Source of the DNA: Kitasatospora aureofaciens
GTDB lineage: Bacteria > Actinomycetota > Actinomycetes > Streptomycetales > Streptomycetaceae
Direction of reading: 5' to 3'
NCBI GenBank assembly: GCA_000720845.1
Contig: JODU01000021.1
Span: 1-64,000, forward strand
Length of the DNA stretch: 64,000 bases
Under the pieces are notes generated by a model. The model saw only the letters and a list, made by a program, of their open reading frames with translations, searched no databases and was not told the origin of the DNA. Of this stretch, positions 16,276 through 26,682 are shown piece by piece (positions within the stretch are counted from its first letter, which is position 1; every line of letters starts with the position of its first letter). The position numbers and the translations under genes were made by a program.

Positions 16276-17787
16276 ATGCCCCGCCCCTCTGAACCGTCCG
16301 TCAGCGAGGAACAGCGCCTGCGCGAACTCGGCTACCGGCCGGTGCTGGCCCGCCGCATGGGCGGCTTCGGCAACTTCGCGATCAGTTTCTCGGTGATCTC
16401 GATCCTGTCCGGCTGCATGACCCTGTACGGCTTCGGAATGGGCACCGGCGGCCCCGCCGTGATGCTGTGGGGCTGGGCGGGCGTCGGCCTGTTCGTGCTG
16501 TGTGTCGGGCTGGCGCTGGCCGAGGTCACCAGCGCGTATCCGACGTCCGGCGCGCTGTACTACATGGCCGACCGGCTCGGGGGACGCCGCTGGGGCTGGT
16601 ACACCGGCTGGCTGAACCTGCTGGGGCTGCTCGGCGCGATCGCCGGGATCGACTACGGGGCGGCGCTGTTCACGGGCGCGTTCCTGAACCTCCAGTGGGG
16701 CTTCGAGCCGACGCCGGAGAAGACGATGCTGATCTTCGTGGTGATCCTGCTGCTGCACGCCGTGCTGAACCTCTTCGGCGTGCGGCTGGTCAGCGTGCTC
16801 AACTCCGTCAGCGTGTGGTGGCACCTGGCCGGTGTCGCGCTGATCGTCGGCGCGCTGGTGATCGTCCCCGACCACCACCAGTCGCCGTCCTTCGTCTTCA
16901 CCGAGTTCGTCAACGACACCGGCTGGGAGAACCCGCTGTACGTGGCCGCGATCGGCCTGCTGCTGGCCCAGTACACCTTCTCCGGATACGACGCCTCCGC
17001 TCATCTGTCGGAGGAGACCTCGAACGCCTCGGTGTCGGCGGCGCGGGGCATCGTGCGGGCCATCTGGGTGTCGTGGCTGGCGGGCTTCGTGCTGCTGGCC
17101 GGACTGACCTTCGCCATCCAGGACTACGACGCGACGCGCGACACCGCGACCGGGGTGCCGCCCGCCCAGATCCTCCTCGACGGGCTGGGCACGGACGGCG
17201 CGAGCGCGCTGCTGCTGGTGGTGATCGTGGCGCAGTTGTTCTGCGGCAACGCCGAGGTGGCCGCCGCCAGCCGGATGGTGTTCGCGTTCAGCCGGGACGG
17301 CGCCCTGCCCGGTTCGTCGCTGTGGCGCAAGGTCTCCGCCCGCACCCAGACCCCGGTCGCCGCGGTGTGGCTGTCGGTGGCCGTGGCCTGTCTGCTGGCG
17401 CTGCCGTCCCTGTACTCGGCGACGGCGTACGGCGCGGTGACCGCCATCAACGTCATCGGCATCACCCCGGCGTACGCCATCCCGGTGCTGCTGCGGCTGC
17501 GGGCCGGCGACCGGTTCACCCCGGGGCCCTGGAACCTGGGCCGGTGGAGCAGGCCGGTGGGGTGGGTCGCGGTGGTGTGGGTGGCGTTGGTCACCGTGCT
17601 GTTCTGCCTCCCCCAGTCGTCCCCGGTGACGGTCGACACGATGAACTACGCCGCCGTCGCCCTGGTCGTCGTACTCGTATTGGCCACGGTGTGGTGGTTC
17701 GTCGCCCGCCGTTCGTACGGCACCCCGACGGCCGCCGCCTACGGCGACGACCGCGAGCAGGCGGAACTCGCCGAAGGCATCGTCTGA
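16276..17787 (+). CDS. APC-superfamily amino acid/GABA/choline-type permease
   Basis: A 503-aa cytoplasmic-membrane transporter with 12 predicted membrane segments. After a short polar N-terminus it shows the family-specific GGFGNFAISFSVISILSGC in TM1 and SGYDASAHLSEET in the TM6 loop, both typical of the eukaryotic-like amino acid/choline transporter (ACT/GabP) group of the APC superfamily. ATG 16276 follows GGAGG by 7 nt. Substrates of this group are GABA, choline, polyamines or ethanolamine; the sequence does not decide. It may share a transcript with the helical protein upstream. Confidence 0.88.
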   Translation: MPRPSEPSVSEEQRLRELGYRPVLARRMGGFGNFAISFSVISILSGCMTLYGFGMGTGGPAVMLWGWAGVGLFVLCVGLALAEVTSAYPTSGALYYMADRLGGRRWGWYTGWLNLLGLLGAIAGIDYGAALFTGAFLNLQWGFEPTPEKTMLIFVVILLLHAVLNLFGVRLVSVLNSVSVWWHLAGVALIVGALVIVPDHHQSPSFVFTEFVNDTGWENPLYVAAIGLLLAQYTFSGYDASAHLSEETSNASVSAARGIVRAIWVSWLAGFVLLAGLTFAIQDYDATRDTATGVPPAQILLDGLGTDGASALLLVVIVAQLFCGNAEVAAASRMVFAFSRDGALPGSSLWRKVSARTQTPVAAVWLSVAVACLLALPSLYSATAYGAVTAINVIGITPAYAIPVLLRLRAGDRFTPGPWNLGRWSRPVGWVAVVWVALVTVLFCLPQSSPVTVDTMNYAAVALVVVLVLATVWWFVARRSYGTPTAAAYGDDREQAELAEGIV

Positions 17788-17924
17788 AACGCCCCGTTCC
17801 GCCCTGCGGCACGGTACGGACCACCGCTCGGGATGCGGCAGGATGAACCCTCGCGCCGGTCGAACTGCCTTGCGGTCCGGCCGGATCGCGCATCCCCGAC
17901 ATCCCGTAGGTTTGGAGACGGCCG

Positions 17925-19004
17925 GTGACCGAGGACCTGACCATGGACCACCTGCTGCCCGCCGGCATCGCGCTGGGGGCGGGTCTGCTGGGGGCGTTCC
18001 TGCTGCGGATGCTGCTGCGCTGGCTGGCGGGCCATGCCGGGCGCACCCGCTGGGGCGGCGACGACGTGATCGTGGCCGCGCTGCGCACGGTGGTGCCGTG
18101 GGCGGCGGTCGCGGCCGGGGTGGCGGGTGCGGCGGCGGCGCTGCCGCTGACGCGGGCGGTGCAGCACGGCGTCAACCAGGTGCTGACGGTGCTGCTGATC
18201 TTCGTGGCGACGCTGACGGCGGCACGGGTGATCGCCGGTCTGGTGCGGACGGTGACGACGTCGCGCTCCGGGGTCGCCGGTTCGGCCACGATCTTCGTCA
18301 ACATCACCCGCATCCTGGTGCTGGCCATCGGCTTCCTGGTGATGCTGCAGACGCTGGGCGTCTCGATCGCGCCGATGCTCACCGCCCTGGGCGTGGGCGG
18401 CCTCGCGGTGGCGCTGGCCCTCCAGGACACGCTGGCCAACCTCTTCGCGGGCATTCACATCCTCGCCTCCAAGACCGTGCAGCCGGGCGACTACATCCAG
18501 CTCAGCAGCGGCGAGGAGGGCTATGTCGAGGACATCAACTGGCGCCAGACCACCGTGCGCGAGCTGTCCAACAACCTGGTGGTGATCCCGAACGGGCAGC
18601 TCGCCAAGTCGAACATGACCAACTTCATGCGGCCCGAGCAGCAGCTGACCGTGCTGGTCCAGGTCGGCGTCTCCTACGACAGTGACCTGGACCACGTGGA
18701 GCGGGTGACGTCCGAGGTGATCGCCGAGGTGATGACCGAGGTCAGCGGCGCGGTGCCGGACCACGAGCCGGCGATACGCTTCCACACCTTCGGCGACTCG
18801 CGGATCGGCTTCACGGTGATCCTGGGCGTGGGCGAGTTCAGCGACCAGTACCGGATCAAGCACGAGTTCATCAAGCGGCTGCACCGGCGCTACCGCGCGG
18901 AGGGCATCCGGATCCCGTCGCCCGCGCGGACGGTCGCGCTCCAGCAGGGGGCCGTGGTCCTCCCGCAGCAGCGGACGGGCGAGGAGACCGTCCCGCTCCC
19001 CTGA
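17925..19004 (+). CDS. MscS-family mechanosensitive ion channel
   Basis: A 359-aa channel that opens on membrane tension and releases osmolytes after hypo-osmotic shock. It has four hydrophobic segments in the first 165 residues. The pore-lining helix is GVGGLAVALALQDTLANLFA, followed by the hallmark QPGDYIQL and the beta-domain WRQTTVRELSNNLVVIPNGQ. GTG 17925 has GGAGA 6 nt before; ATG 17943 is an alternative start. TAGGTT (17907-17912) is a plausible -10. It stands alone between the permease and idh genes. Confidence 0.93.
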   Translation: MTEDLTMDHLLPAGIALGAGLLGAFLLRMLLRWLAGHAGRTRWGGDDVIVAALRTVVPWAAVAAGVAGAAAALPLTRAVQHGVNQVLTVLLIFVATLTAARVIAGLVRTVTTSRSGVAGSATIFVNITRILVLAIGFLVMLQTLGVSIAPMLTALGVGGLAVALALQDTLANLFAGIHILASKTVQPGDYIQLSSGEEGYVEDINWRQTTVRELSNNLVVIPNGQLAKSNMTNFMRPEQQLTVLVQVGVSYDSDLDHVERVTSEVIAEVMTEVSGAVPDHEPAIRFHTFGDSRIGFTVILGVGEFSDQYRIKHEFIKRLHRRYRAEGIRIPSPARTVALQQGAVVLPQQRTGEETVPLP

Positions 19005-19063
19005 GCGCGGCGTGGCCGGAATCTCCGTGCCACCCCTGTCGAGCCGGGGTCGGTCACGAGATA

Positions 19064-19078
19064 TCTTGATGTCGAGCA
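19064..19078 (+). promoter_or_regulatory. Near-palindromic element upstream of idh
   Basis: TCTTGATGTCGAGCA is a near-palindrome (CTTGA/TCGAG arms) about 30 nt before the idh start. It overlaps a possible -10 (TATCTT, 19063-19068). It is AT-richer than its surroundings and looks like an operator or core promoter for idh. I cannot name the regulator. Confidence 0.4.
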
Positions 19079-19106
19079 ATGTTGCAGACGTGGAGCGGAG
19101 CACCCG

Positions 19107-21326
<2,220 letters not shown>

Positions 21327-21353
21327 TCCTCCCCGGGGCCCGCAGGGACCCCC

Positions 21354-21389
21354 GGCACCCCGTCTCCGTCCCGTCGGAGGCGGGGTGCC
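21354..21389. terminator. Bidirectional terminator between idh and DUF5713 gene
   Basis: A 15-bp stem (21354-21368 with 21375-21389, a single T-G pair) with a 6-nt loop lies between two convergent genes, 28 nt after the idh stop and 7 nt from the opposing stop. Confidence 0.88.
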
Positions 21390-21395
21390 GCCGCT

Positions 21396-21737
21396 TCACC
21401 ACTCCCGTGGTGCGATCAGCTCCTCCGGGTCCGCGTCCGGGAAGCCGTAGGCCCGGGCCACGAACCAGAAGGCCTCGCCGATCTCCTCCCGGGCCGTGGT
21501 CTCGATCTCGCTGCCCGCCTCGTCGAAGGCCGCCTCCAGCTCGTTGAACTCCTCGGTGGCCGCGTGGGTCAGCGCGTAGAGCGCCGTCAGGTCGCCCGGC
21601 CGCTCCGCCTCCACGCGGGCACACAGCCGGAGCAGGATCGCGCGGCCCCGGTCCACCACCTGCTCCGGGAAGTAGTCGTCCTCGTAGAGCCCCTCCAGAA
21701 ACCGATGTGCGGCCACTTCTTGGTTGGTGATCGACAC
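21396..21737 (-). CDS. DUF5713 family protein
   Basis: A small acidic cytoplasmic protein of 113 aa, all helical, without signal or membrane segments. The text SITNQEVAAHRFLEGLYEDDYFP and the closing acidic helix fit the DUF5713 family as I know it from Streptomyces; function is unknown. GTG 21737 is chosen because a run of Gs (RBS-like) lies about 4 nt upstream; the frame continues to 21788 but that stretch is Gly/Arg-rich and not conserved-looking. It converges on idh and is divergent from the amidohydrolase gene, with only 80 bp for both promoters. Confidence 0.75.
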   Translation of the reverse strand: MSITNQEVAAHRFLEGLYEDDYFPEQVVDRGRAILLRLCARVEAERPGDLTALYALTHAATEEFNELEAAFDEAGSEIETTAREEIGEAFWFVARAYGFPDADPEELIAPREW

Positions 21738-21817
21738 GACGCCCCCCTGTCCTCGCTGCCCGGTACCGTCCCCGCGATCCTGCCGCACCCCACTGACAAC
21801 GCCCTCGGAGCCGCCCC

Positions 21818-22615
21818 GTGACCGACGCCCCGCCCGCCTTCGAGCTGCTGCCGGGTGCCCCCCACTCCCCCGTGCTGCTGCACGTGCCGCACTCCTCCCG
21901 CGAGGTGCCGGCCGACGTCCGTCCCGGCATCGTCCTGTCCGACGCCGAGTTGGAGCGGGAGCTGGACCACATGACCGACGCGCACACCGCGGAGATCGCC
22001 GCTCGGGCCGCCGAGCTGGCCGGTCTCACTCCCTGGCGGTTCGTGAACCGGGCCTCGCGGCTGGTCGTGGACCCGGAGCGGTTCCCGGACGAGCGGGAGG
22101 AGATGAACGCGGCCGGGATGGGCGCCGTGTACACGCGGACGTCGCACCGCGAGGTGCTGCGCCCCGGGGACACGGACCCCGCGCCGCTGATCGAGCGGTA
22201 CTTCCGGCCGTACGCGCGGGCCATGACCGAGGCGGTCGCCGACCGTCTCGCGGCCACCGGTCGGGCGGTGATCGTCGACGTGCACTCCTACCCGGCCGAG
22301 CCGCTCCCCTACGAACTGCACGGCGAGGGCCCGCGCCCGCCCGTGTGCCTGGGCACCGACGCCTTCCACACGCCGCCCGGGCTGCTTGCCGCGGCCCGGG
22401 CGGCGTTCGCCCCGTGCGGGGAGACCGGGCTGGACAGCCCGTTCGGCGGGGCGTACGTGCCGCTGGACTTCTACGGGACGCGGGCCGAGGTCGGCGCGCT
22501 GATGGTGGAGATCCGCCGGGACACCTACATGACGGAGCCGGGCGGTCCGGCCGGGCCGGGGCTGTCCCGGCTCGCCGAGTCGCTCGCGGCGCTCGTGGAC
22601 TCCGTGACCGCCTGA
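21818..22615 (+). CDS. N-formylglutamate amidohydrolase family protein
   Basis: A 265-aa zinc hydrolase of the N-formylglutamate amidohydrolase family, the enzyme that releases glutamate and formate in histidine breakdown. The family signature near the N-terminus is LHVPHSSREVP, followed by acidic metal ligands in ELDHMTDAHT. VIVDVHSYPAEPLPYEL later supplies further ligands. GTG 21818 has CTCGGAG upstream. No other hut genes are near, so it may act on N-formyl or N-acyl amino acids from another route. The P450 gene follows after 83 bp with its own RBS. Confidence 0.85.
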   Translation: MTDAPPAFELLPGAPHSPVLLHVPHSSREVPADVRPGIVLSDAELERELDHMTDAHTAEIAARAAELAGLTPWRFVNRASRLVVDPERFPDEREEMNAAGMGAVYTRTSHREVLRPGDTDPAPLIERYFRPYARAMTEAVADRLAATGRAVIVDVHSYPAEPLPYELHGEGPRPPVCLGTDAFHTPPGLLAAARAAFAPCGETGLDSPFGGAYVPLDFYGTRAEVGALMVEIRRDTYMTEPGGPAGPGLSRLAESLAALVDSVTA

Positions 22616-22698
22616 CCCCCCTGGCCTCCGCCCCCGCCGACCACCGGCTGGAGCACTCCCGCGCGACAGCCGGGCGGGGGCGCGGAGAGGGTGGGGGG

Positions 22699-23922
22699 AT
22701 GACGCAGGAGACCACCACGCTCACCGGCCAGTCGCCGCCCCCGGTGCGGGACTGGCCCGCCCTCGACCTGGACGGCCCGGAGTTCGACCCGGTCCTCGCC
22801 GAGCTGATGCGCGAGGGGCCGCTGACCCGCGTCCGGCTCCCGCACGGCGAGGGCTGGGCCTGGCTGGCGACGCGGTACGACGACGTGAAGGCGATCACGA
22901 ACGATCCGCGCTTCGGGCGGGCCGAGGTGACGAGGCGTCAGATCACCCGGCTCGCCCCGCACTTCAAGCCCCGCCCTGGCTCCCTCGCCTTCGCCGACCA
23001 GCCCGACCACAACCGGCTGCGGCGCGCGGTCGCGGGCGCCTTCACCGTGGGCGCGACGAAGCGGCTGCGGCCCCGGGCGCAGGAGATCCTCGACGGGCTG
23101 GTGGACGGGATCCTGGCCGAAGGGCCGCCGGCCGACCTGGTCGAGCGGGTCCTGGAGCCCTTCCCGATCACGGTCGTCAGCGAGGTGATGGGCGTGCCCG
23201 CCGCCGACCGGGAACGCGTGCACTCCTGGACCCGGCAGATCATCTCGACCTCCGGTGGCGCCGAGGCCGCCGAGCGGGCGAAGCAGGGTCTGTACGGCTG
23301 GATCACCGAGACGGTCCGCGCCCGGGCCGACAGCGACGGCGACGACGTGTACTCGATGCTCGGCGCCGCCGTGGGCCGCGGCGAGGTCGGCGAGACGGAG
23401 GCCGTCGGGCTGGCGGGGCCGCTCCAGATCGGCGGCGAGGCCGTCACGCACAACGTCGGCCAGATGCTGTACCTGCTGCTCACCCGTCCCGAGCTGATGG
23501 CCCGGATGCGCGAACGGCCCGAGGCGCGCGGCCCGGCGCTGGACGAGCTGCTGCGCTGGATCTCGCACCGCACCTCGGTGGGCCTCGCCCGTATCGCCCT
23601 GGAGGACGTCGAGGTGCACGGGACGCGCATCGCCGCCGGTGACCCGGTGTACGTCTCGTACCTGGCCGCCAACCGCGATCCGGACGTCTTCCCCGACCCG
23701 GACCGCATCGACCTGGACCGCGACCCCAACCCGCACCTGGCGTACGGCAACGGGCACCACTTCTGCACGGGTGCCGTGCTCGCCCGGATGCAGACCGAGC
23801 TGCTGGTCGACACGCTCCTCGACCGGCTGCCGGGGCTGCGCCTCGCGGTTTCGGCCGAGCAGGTGGCCTGGCGGCGCAAGACCATGATCCGGGGGCCGCG
23901 CACGCTGCCCTGCGCCTGGTAG
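22699..23922 (+). CDS. cyp158A1: Cytochrome P450, CYP158A type (biflaviolin synthase-like)
   Basis: A 407-aa soluble P450. ELLRW at 283-287 gives the ExxR motif and YGNGHHFCTG places the haem thiolate at C356. The I-helix reads QIGGEAVTHN, so the usual acid-alcohol pair (AGxET) is replaced by Ala-Val. That substitution, and the DELLRWISHRTSVGLARIAL text, match what I recall of the CYP158A flaviolin-coupling enzymes of S. coelicolor, which dimerise flaviolin into a UV-protective pigment; one of the two (CYP158A1) maps near idh. ATG 22699 follows a G-rich RBS. No polyketide synthase lies nearby, so the substrate must come from elsewhere. Confidence 0.85.
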   Translation: MTQETTTLTGQSPPPVRDWPALDLDGPEFDPVLAELMREGPLTRVRLPHGEGWAWLATRYDDVKAITNDPRFGRAEVTRRQITRLAPHFKPRPGSLAFADQPDHNRLRRAVAGAFTVGATKRLRPRAQEILDGLVDGILAEGPPADLVERVLEPFPITVVSEVMGVPAADRERVHSWTRQIISTSGGAEAAERAKQGLYGWITETVRARADSDGDDVYSMLGAAVGRGEVGETEAVGLAGPLQIGGEAVTHNVGQMLYLLLTRPELMARMRERPEARGPALDELLRWISHRTSVGLARIALEDVEVHGTRIAAGDPVYVSYLAANRDPDVFPDPDRIDLDRDPNPHLAYGNGHHFCTGAVLARMQTELLVDTLLDRLPGLRLAVSAEQVAWRRKTMIRGPRTLPCAW

Positions 23923-23947
23923 CCCCGCGCTCGGTACGCGGCGCGCG

Positions 23948-24439
23948 TCAGGTCCGCAGCCACTCCGTCACGACCACCTCCCGGCCGGTCCGCAGCCGCA
24001 GCGCGAACGGGCCGGCGGGCGGGGCCTGGCCGGTGAACCTGCCCATGTCGTCGGCCGTCAGCCGGGCGTGCGCCCGCGGCCCGCTCAGCACCTCGATCCC
24101 GGCCGGGCCCGGCGGCAGCAGCTGGCCGATCAGGCCCCGCGCGGTCACCTCGACGTCGACGGTCATCCCGTCCGACTGGAAGGTGAGCATCCGCGGCGGG
24201 TCCGACTCCCCCCTGACGGGGATGCCGTCCACCAGCGAGTCGAAGGTCAGCTCGGCGACGCGGACGTCCAGGTCGCGCAGGGCGAAGGCGTCCACGGCGA
24301 CCCGCCGCAGCTCGGCCGGGACCGGGTCCAGGATCGCGGCGGCCTGCCGCAGCTCCTCCTCCAGGAGGCCGTCGTACAGTTCTCCGTCGCGCTCGTCGTA
24401 CTCGTCGCGTTCGCCGCGTTCGTCGTTCAGATCGCTCAT
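23948..24439 (-). CDS. Small acidic protein coupled to sigma factor; helical N-terminus plus beta-sandwich
   Basis: A 163-aa soluble protein whose ATG overlaps the sigma-factor stop (ATGA, 24436-24439), so it is made from the same message. Residues 1-30 are highly charged. A helix DPVPAELRRVAVDAFALRDL follows. The rest is beta-rich, with ADDMGRFTGQAPPAGPFALR resembling the turn of carboxypeptidase-regulatory-like beta-sandwiches. There is no zinc-finger (HxxxCxxC) or membrane segment, so it is not a standard anti-sigma factor. Its position suggests it controls or is controlled by the sigma factor. Sigma-coupled proteins of this sort are common next to CHAT and S8 proteases in actinomycetes. 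Function unknown. Confidence 0.75.
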   Translation of the reverse strand: MSDLNDERGERDEYDERDGELYDGLLEEELRQAAAILDPVPAELRRVAVDAFALRDLDVRVAELTFDSLVDGIPVRGESDPPRMLTFQSDGMTVDVEVTARGLIGQLLPPGPAGIEVLSGPRAHARLTADDMGRFTGQAPPAGPFALRLRTGREVVVTEWLRT

Positions 24440-25011
24440 TTGGTCCCCCGTGCCTCCAGCCGGGCCCGCAGCCGGCGCAGACAGCGCTGGCGCGTCGGCC
24501 CGATGCTGCCCACCGCGATACCCAGCGCGGCGGACACCTCCTGATAACTGGGCGGTGGCGAGGAGATCAGCACCCGCAGCAACTGGCGGCACCGTTCGCC
24601 CAGTTCCTCGAACTCCTGCCACAGCAGCCGTACGCGCTCGGTCTGCGCGGCGGCCTCCTCGGAGTCGAGCACCGACTCCTCCGGCGTGCGGTCCTCGCTC
24701 GGCCGGTCGAGCAGCTGCGGATCGTCGGTCGGCGTCCACCGCCTGGAGGCCCTGAGCAGTTTCAGGCACTCGTGCCGGGCCGTGCTCGCCAGCCAGGAGC
24801 CGGACTTCTCCGGTTCCCGGATCCGCCCCAGGTGCTGGGCGAAGCGGAACCAGGCGGTCTGGTACACCTCGTGCGCGTCGGCGTCGGACAGCCCGTGCGA
24901 CCTCGCCACGGACCACACGAGCGGGCCGAGCCCGTCCACCAGTGCCTTCCAGGCCGCCGCGTCCCCGTCGGCCGCCGACTGGACGAGCGCCCCGACATCT
25001 GCACGGTCCAC
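24436..25011 (-). CDS. Sigma-70 family RNA polymerase sigma factor (ECF-like)
   Basis: A 191-aa two-domain sigma factor. Region 2 covers about residues 25-95, with ALVDGLGPLVWSVARSHGLS, the core-binding AHEVYQTAWFRFAQHLGRIR, and WLASTARHECLKLLRASRR. Region 4 is the C-terminal 60 residues, with a helix-turn-helix at YQEVSAALGIAVGSIGPTRQ. GTG 25011 has GAGGGG 7 nt upstream; a longer open frame upstream overlaps the protease gene and is not credible. It follows the S8 protease by 71 bp in the same direction. Target promoters are not evident in the window. Confidence 0.9.
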   Translation of the reverse strand: MDRADVGALVQSAADGDAAAWKALVDGLGPLVWSVARSHGLSDADAHEVYQTAWFRFAQHLGRIREPEKSGSWLASTARHECLKLLRASRRWTPTDDPQLLDRPSEDRTPEESVLDSEEAAAQTERVRLLWQEFEELGERCRQLLRVLISSPPPSYQEVSAALGIAVGSIGPTRQRCLRRLRARLEARGTK

Positions 25012-25082
25012 GGTCCCACCCCTCGTGTACGACCTGCCATCGTACGCCGTGGAGCGGGTGGTTCCGACCGCCAGCAGACCGT

Positions 25083-26516
25083 TCACGACCCGCCCGCCGA
25101 CGGGTCGAAGGCGACCGGGCGCCAGGTGGGCGGCAGCAGGGCGGGCACGTGCGCCCCGCGCACCTCCGCGTACTCGGTGTTGGCCGCGAGCAGTTGCCGG
25201 CCGGCCGCGCGCGGATCGGTCTCCTTGTGCGCCGTCATGTGGGAGGCGACCAGCCCCGCGACCACGGGGGTGGCGAAGGAGGTGCCGCTCCACTGCGCGT
25301 GCCCCTCGAACATCACCTGGTCCGGCTTGGCGGGCGCCTCGCCCGGCTCGCTCAGCACCCCGTTGTGCCGGGGGTACTGGCAGGTGCAGGGGTAGGTGAA
25401 GCCGAACCGGCAGGCGTCGTAGGTGGAGTGCTGGTAGACGTACGGCACGGGTGTCCCGAAGCCGGTGAGGGCGCTGGTGAGGCGCTCGCCGGGGGCGTAG
25501 GCCCGCACCCAGCCGCCGTGGTTGCTGAAGCAGGCGCCGAACTCGCCGTCGGAGCGCAGCGCCCCGATCGACAGCACCGAGTCCTCCCAGCCGGGCAGGG
25601 TGGCGTAGGCGGCGGGCCAGAACGGCGTGGCGCTCGCGTTGTTGCCCGCGGCGGCGACCAGCAGGGTGCGCTGGTCGCGGAGTTCCTCCATGAAGGCGTG
25701 CACGCCGAGCAGGCCGTCGGTGCGGCCGTTGGAGGTGCCGGCGGAGAGGCTGAGGACCTCGGGCCAGCCGCCGCGGTCGACGGCCTCGAAGAGCTTCTCG
25801 CCCAGCTCGGACTCCAGGATCGCGCCCGCGTCGTTGAGGGTGTTGCGGACGGTCACCTCGGTGTTGGGGGCGACGGCGGCGACCAGACCGGCGATGAACG
25901 TGCCGTGCCCGACGTACTGGCACAGCACCCCGTCGTCGTCGCACTCCCTGATCTGGGCGTCGCCCTCGGTGTGGGCCAGCAGCGGGTAGGACCGGTAGTC
26001 GTGCATGAGACCGGTGTCGATGACGAGGACGCCGACGGCGCTCGCGGCGTCGTACGGCGTCGTGTCGGCGGCCGGGTTCGGCGGCTCGCTCAGCGGGACG
26101 GGCACGGGCTCGTCGCCGGGGCAGGCGTTGACGGCGATGGAGACGACGTGGTTGCGGCTGATCAGCCGGCGGCCCGCACGGCCCTCCACCGTCCTGAGGG
26201 AGCGCAGGGCGTGGGCGACGGTGGGGTCGCCGCCGCCGGCGCCCTCGCCCGGGTCGGCGACCTGGATGCGGGTGATGCCGGTGCGGTTGGTCTCGGGGCT
26301 CGCCCGGCGCACGTGGTCCGGCGTCAGTCCGGCCATGGTGGTGAAGTGGTCGCGCACGGTGTCCTCGACGAGGCGTGCCTCCTCGCCGTCGCGGGCGAGG
26401 ACGACGCCCTTCTCGTAGAAGAACTCGGCGGAGTCGTCGGGTCCCATCGCCAGCGGGACGCCCGGCATCGAGCGCTGGATCTGGTCGAACTGCTCACGGA
26501 ATCGCTGTGGTGCCAT
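25083..26516 (-). CDS. Intracellular subtilisin-like (S8) serine protease
   Basis: A 477-aa S8 protease with the full triad: D167 in VLVIDTG, H204 in GHGTFIAG and S413 in GTSFATPVVAG; AAAGNN provides the oxyanion Asn. There is no signal peptide, and a charged N-terminal region of about 150 residues (FFYEKGVVLARDGEEARLVE) precedes the catalytic domain, probably as an inhibitory or docking module. A Cys-containing loop (CRFGFTYPCTCQYP) is inserted before the Ser. The gene leads an operon with a sigma factor and its partner and faces a TPR-CHAT protease gene. Predicted cytoplasmic proteolysis in a stress or conflict response is inferred from that context. Confidence 0.9.
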   Translation of the reverse strand: MAPQRFREQFDQIQRSMPGVPLAMGPDDSAEFFYEKGVVLARDGEEARLVEDTVRDHFTTMAGLTPDHVRRASPETNRTGITRIQVADPGEGAGGGDPTVAHALRSLRTVEGRAGRRLISRNHVVSIAVNACPGDEPVPVPLSEPPNPAADTTPYDAASAVGVLVIDTGLMHDYRSYPLLAHTEGDAQIRECDDDGVLCQYVGHGTFIAGLVAAVAPNTEVTVRNTLNDAGAILESELGEKLFEAVDRGGWPEVLSLSAGTSNGRTDGLLGVHAFMEELRDQRTLLVAAAGNNASATPFWPAAYATLPGWEDSVLSIGALRSDGEFGACFSNHGGWVRAYAPGERLTSALTGFGTPVPYVYQHSTYDACRFGFTYPCTCQYPRHNGVLSEPGEAPAKPDQVMFEGHAQWSGTSFATPVVAGLVASHMTAHKETDPRAAGRQLLAANTEYAEVRGAHVPALLPPTWRPVAFDPSAGGS

Positions 26517-26581
26517 GGCATGCCCTCCACTGAGGCGGTGGCGGTGACGACGGTCGGGGCGGGGTGGTGACTGCGGACGTG

Positions 26582-26632
26582 ACCACAGTGGTGACGGCGG
26601 TCGTCAATCAGAGTCCCCGGGCCGCCGATTGA
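26582..26632. promoter_or_regulatory. Dyads in the 166-bp gap between S8 and CHAT protease genes
   Basis: Two inverted repeats are visible: ACCAC-A-GTGGT (26582-26592) and TCAATC-N17-GATTGA (26604-26632). The second overlaps a TTGACG-like -35 on the minus strand. On the plus strand TACCAT (26670-26675) lies 7 nt before the CHAT start codon. One regulator could control both proteases from here. Confidence 0.45.
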
Positions 26633-26682
26633 TACAGACTCGGACCTGTGTGGCGTGGTTCCGGAGCACTACCATCCGTGGA

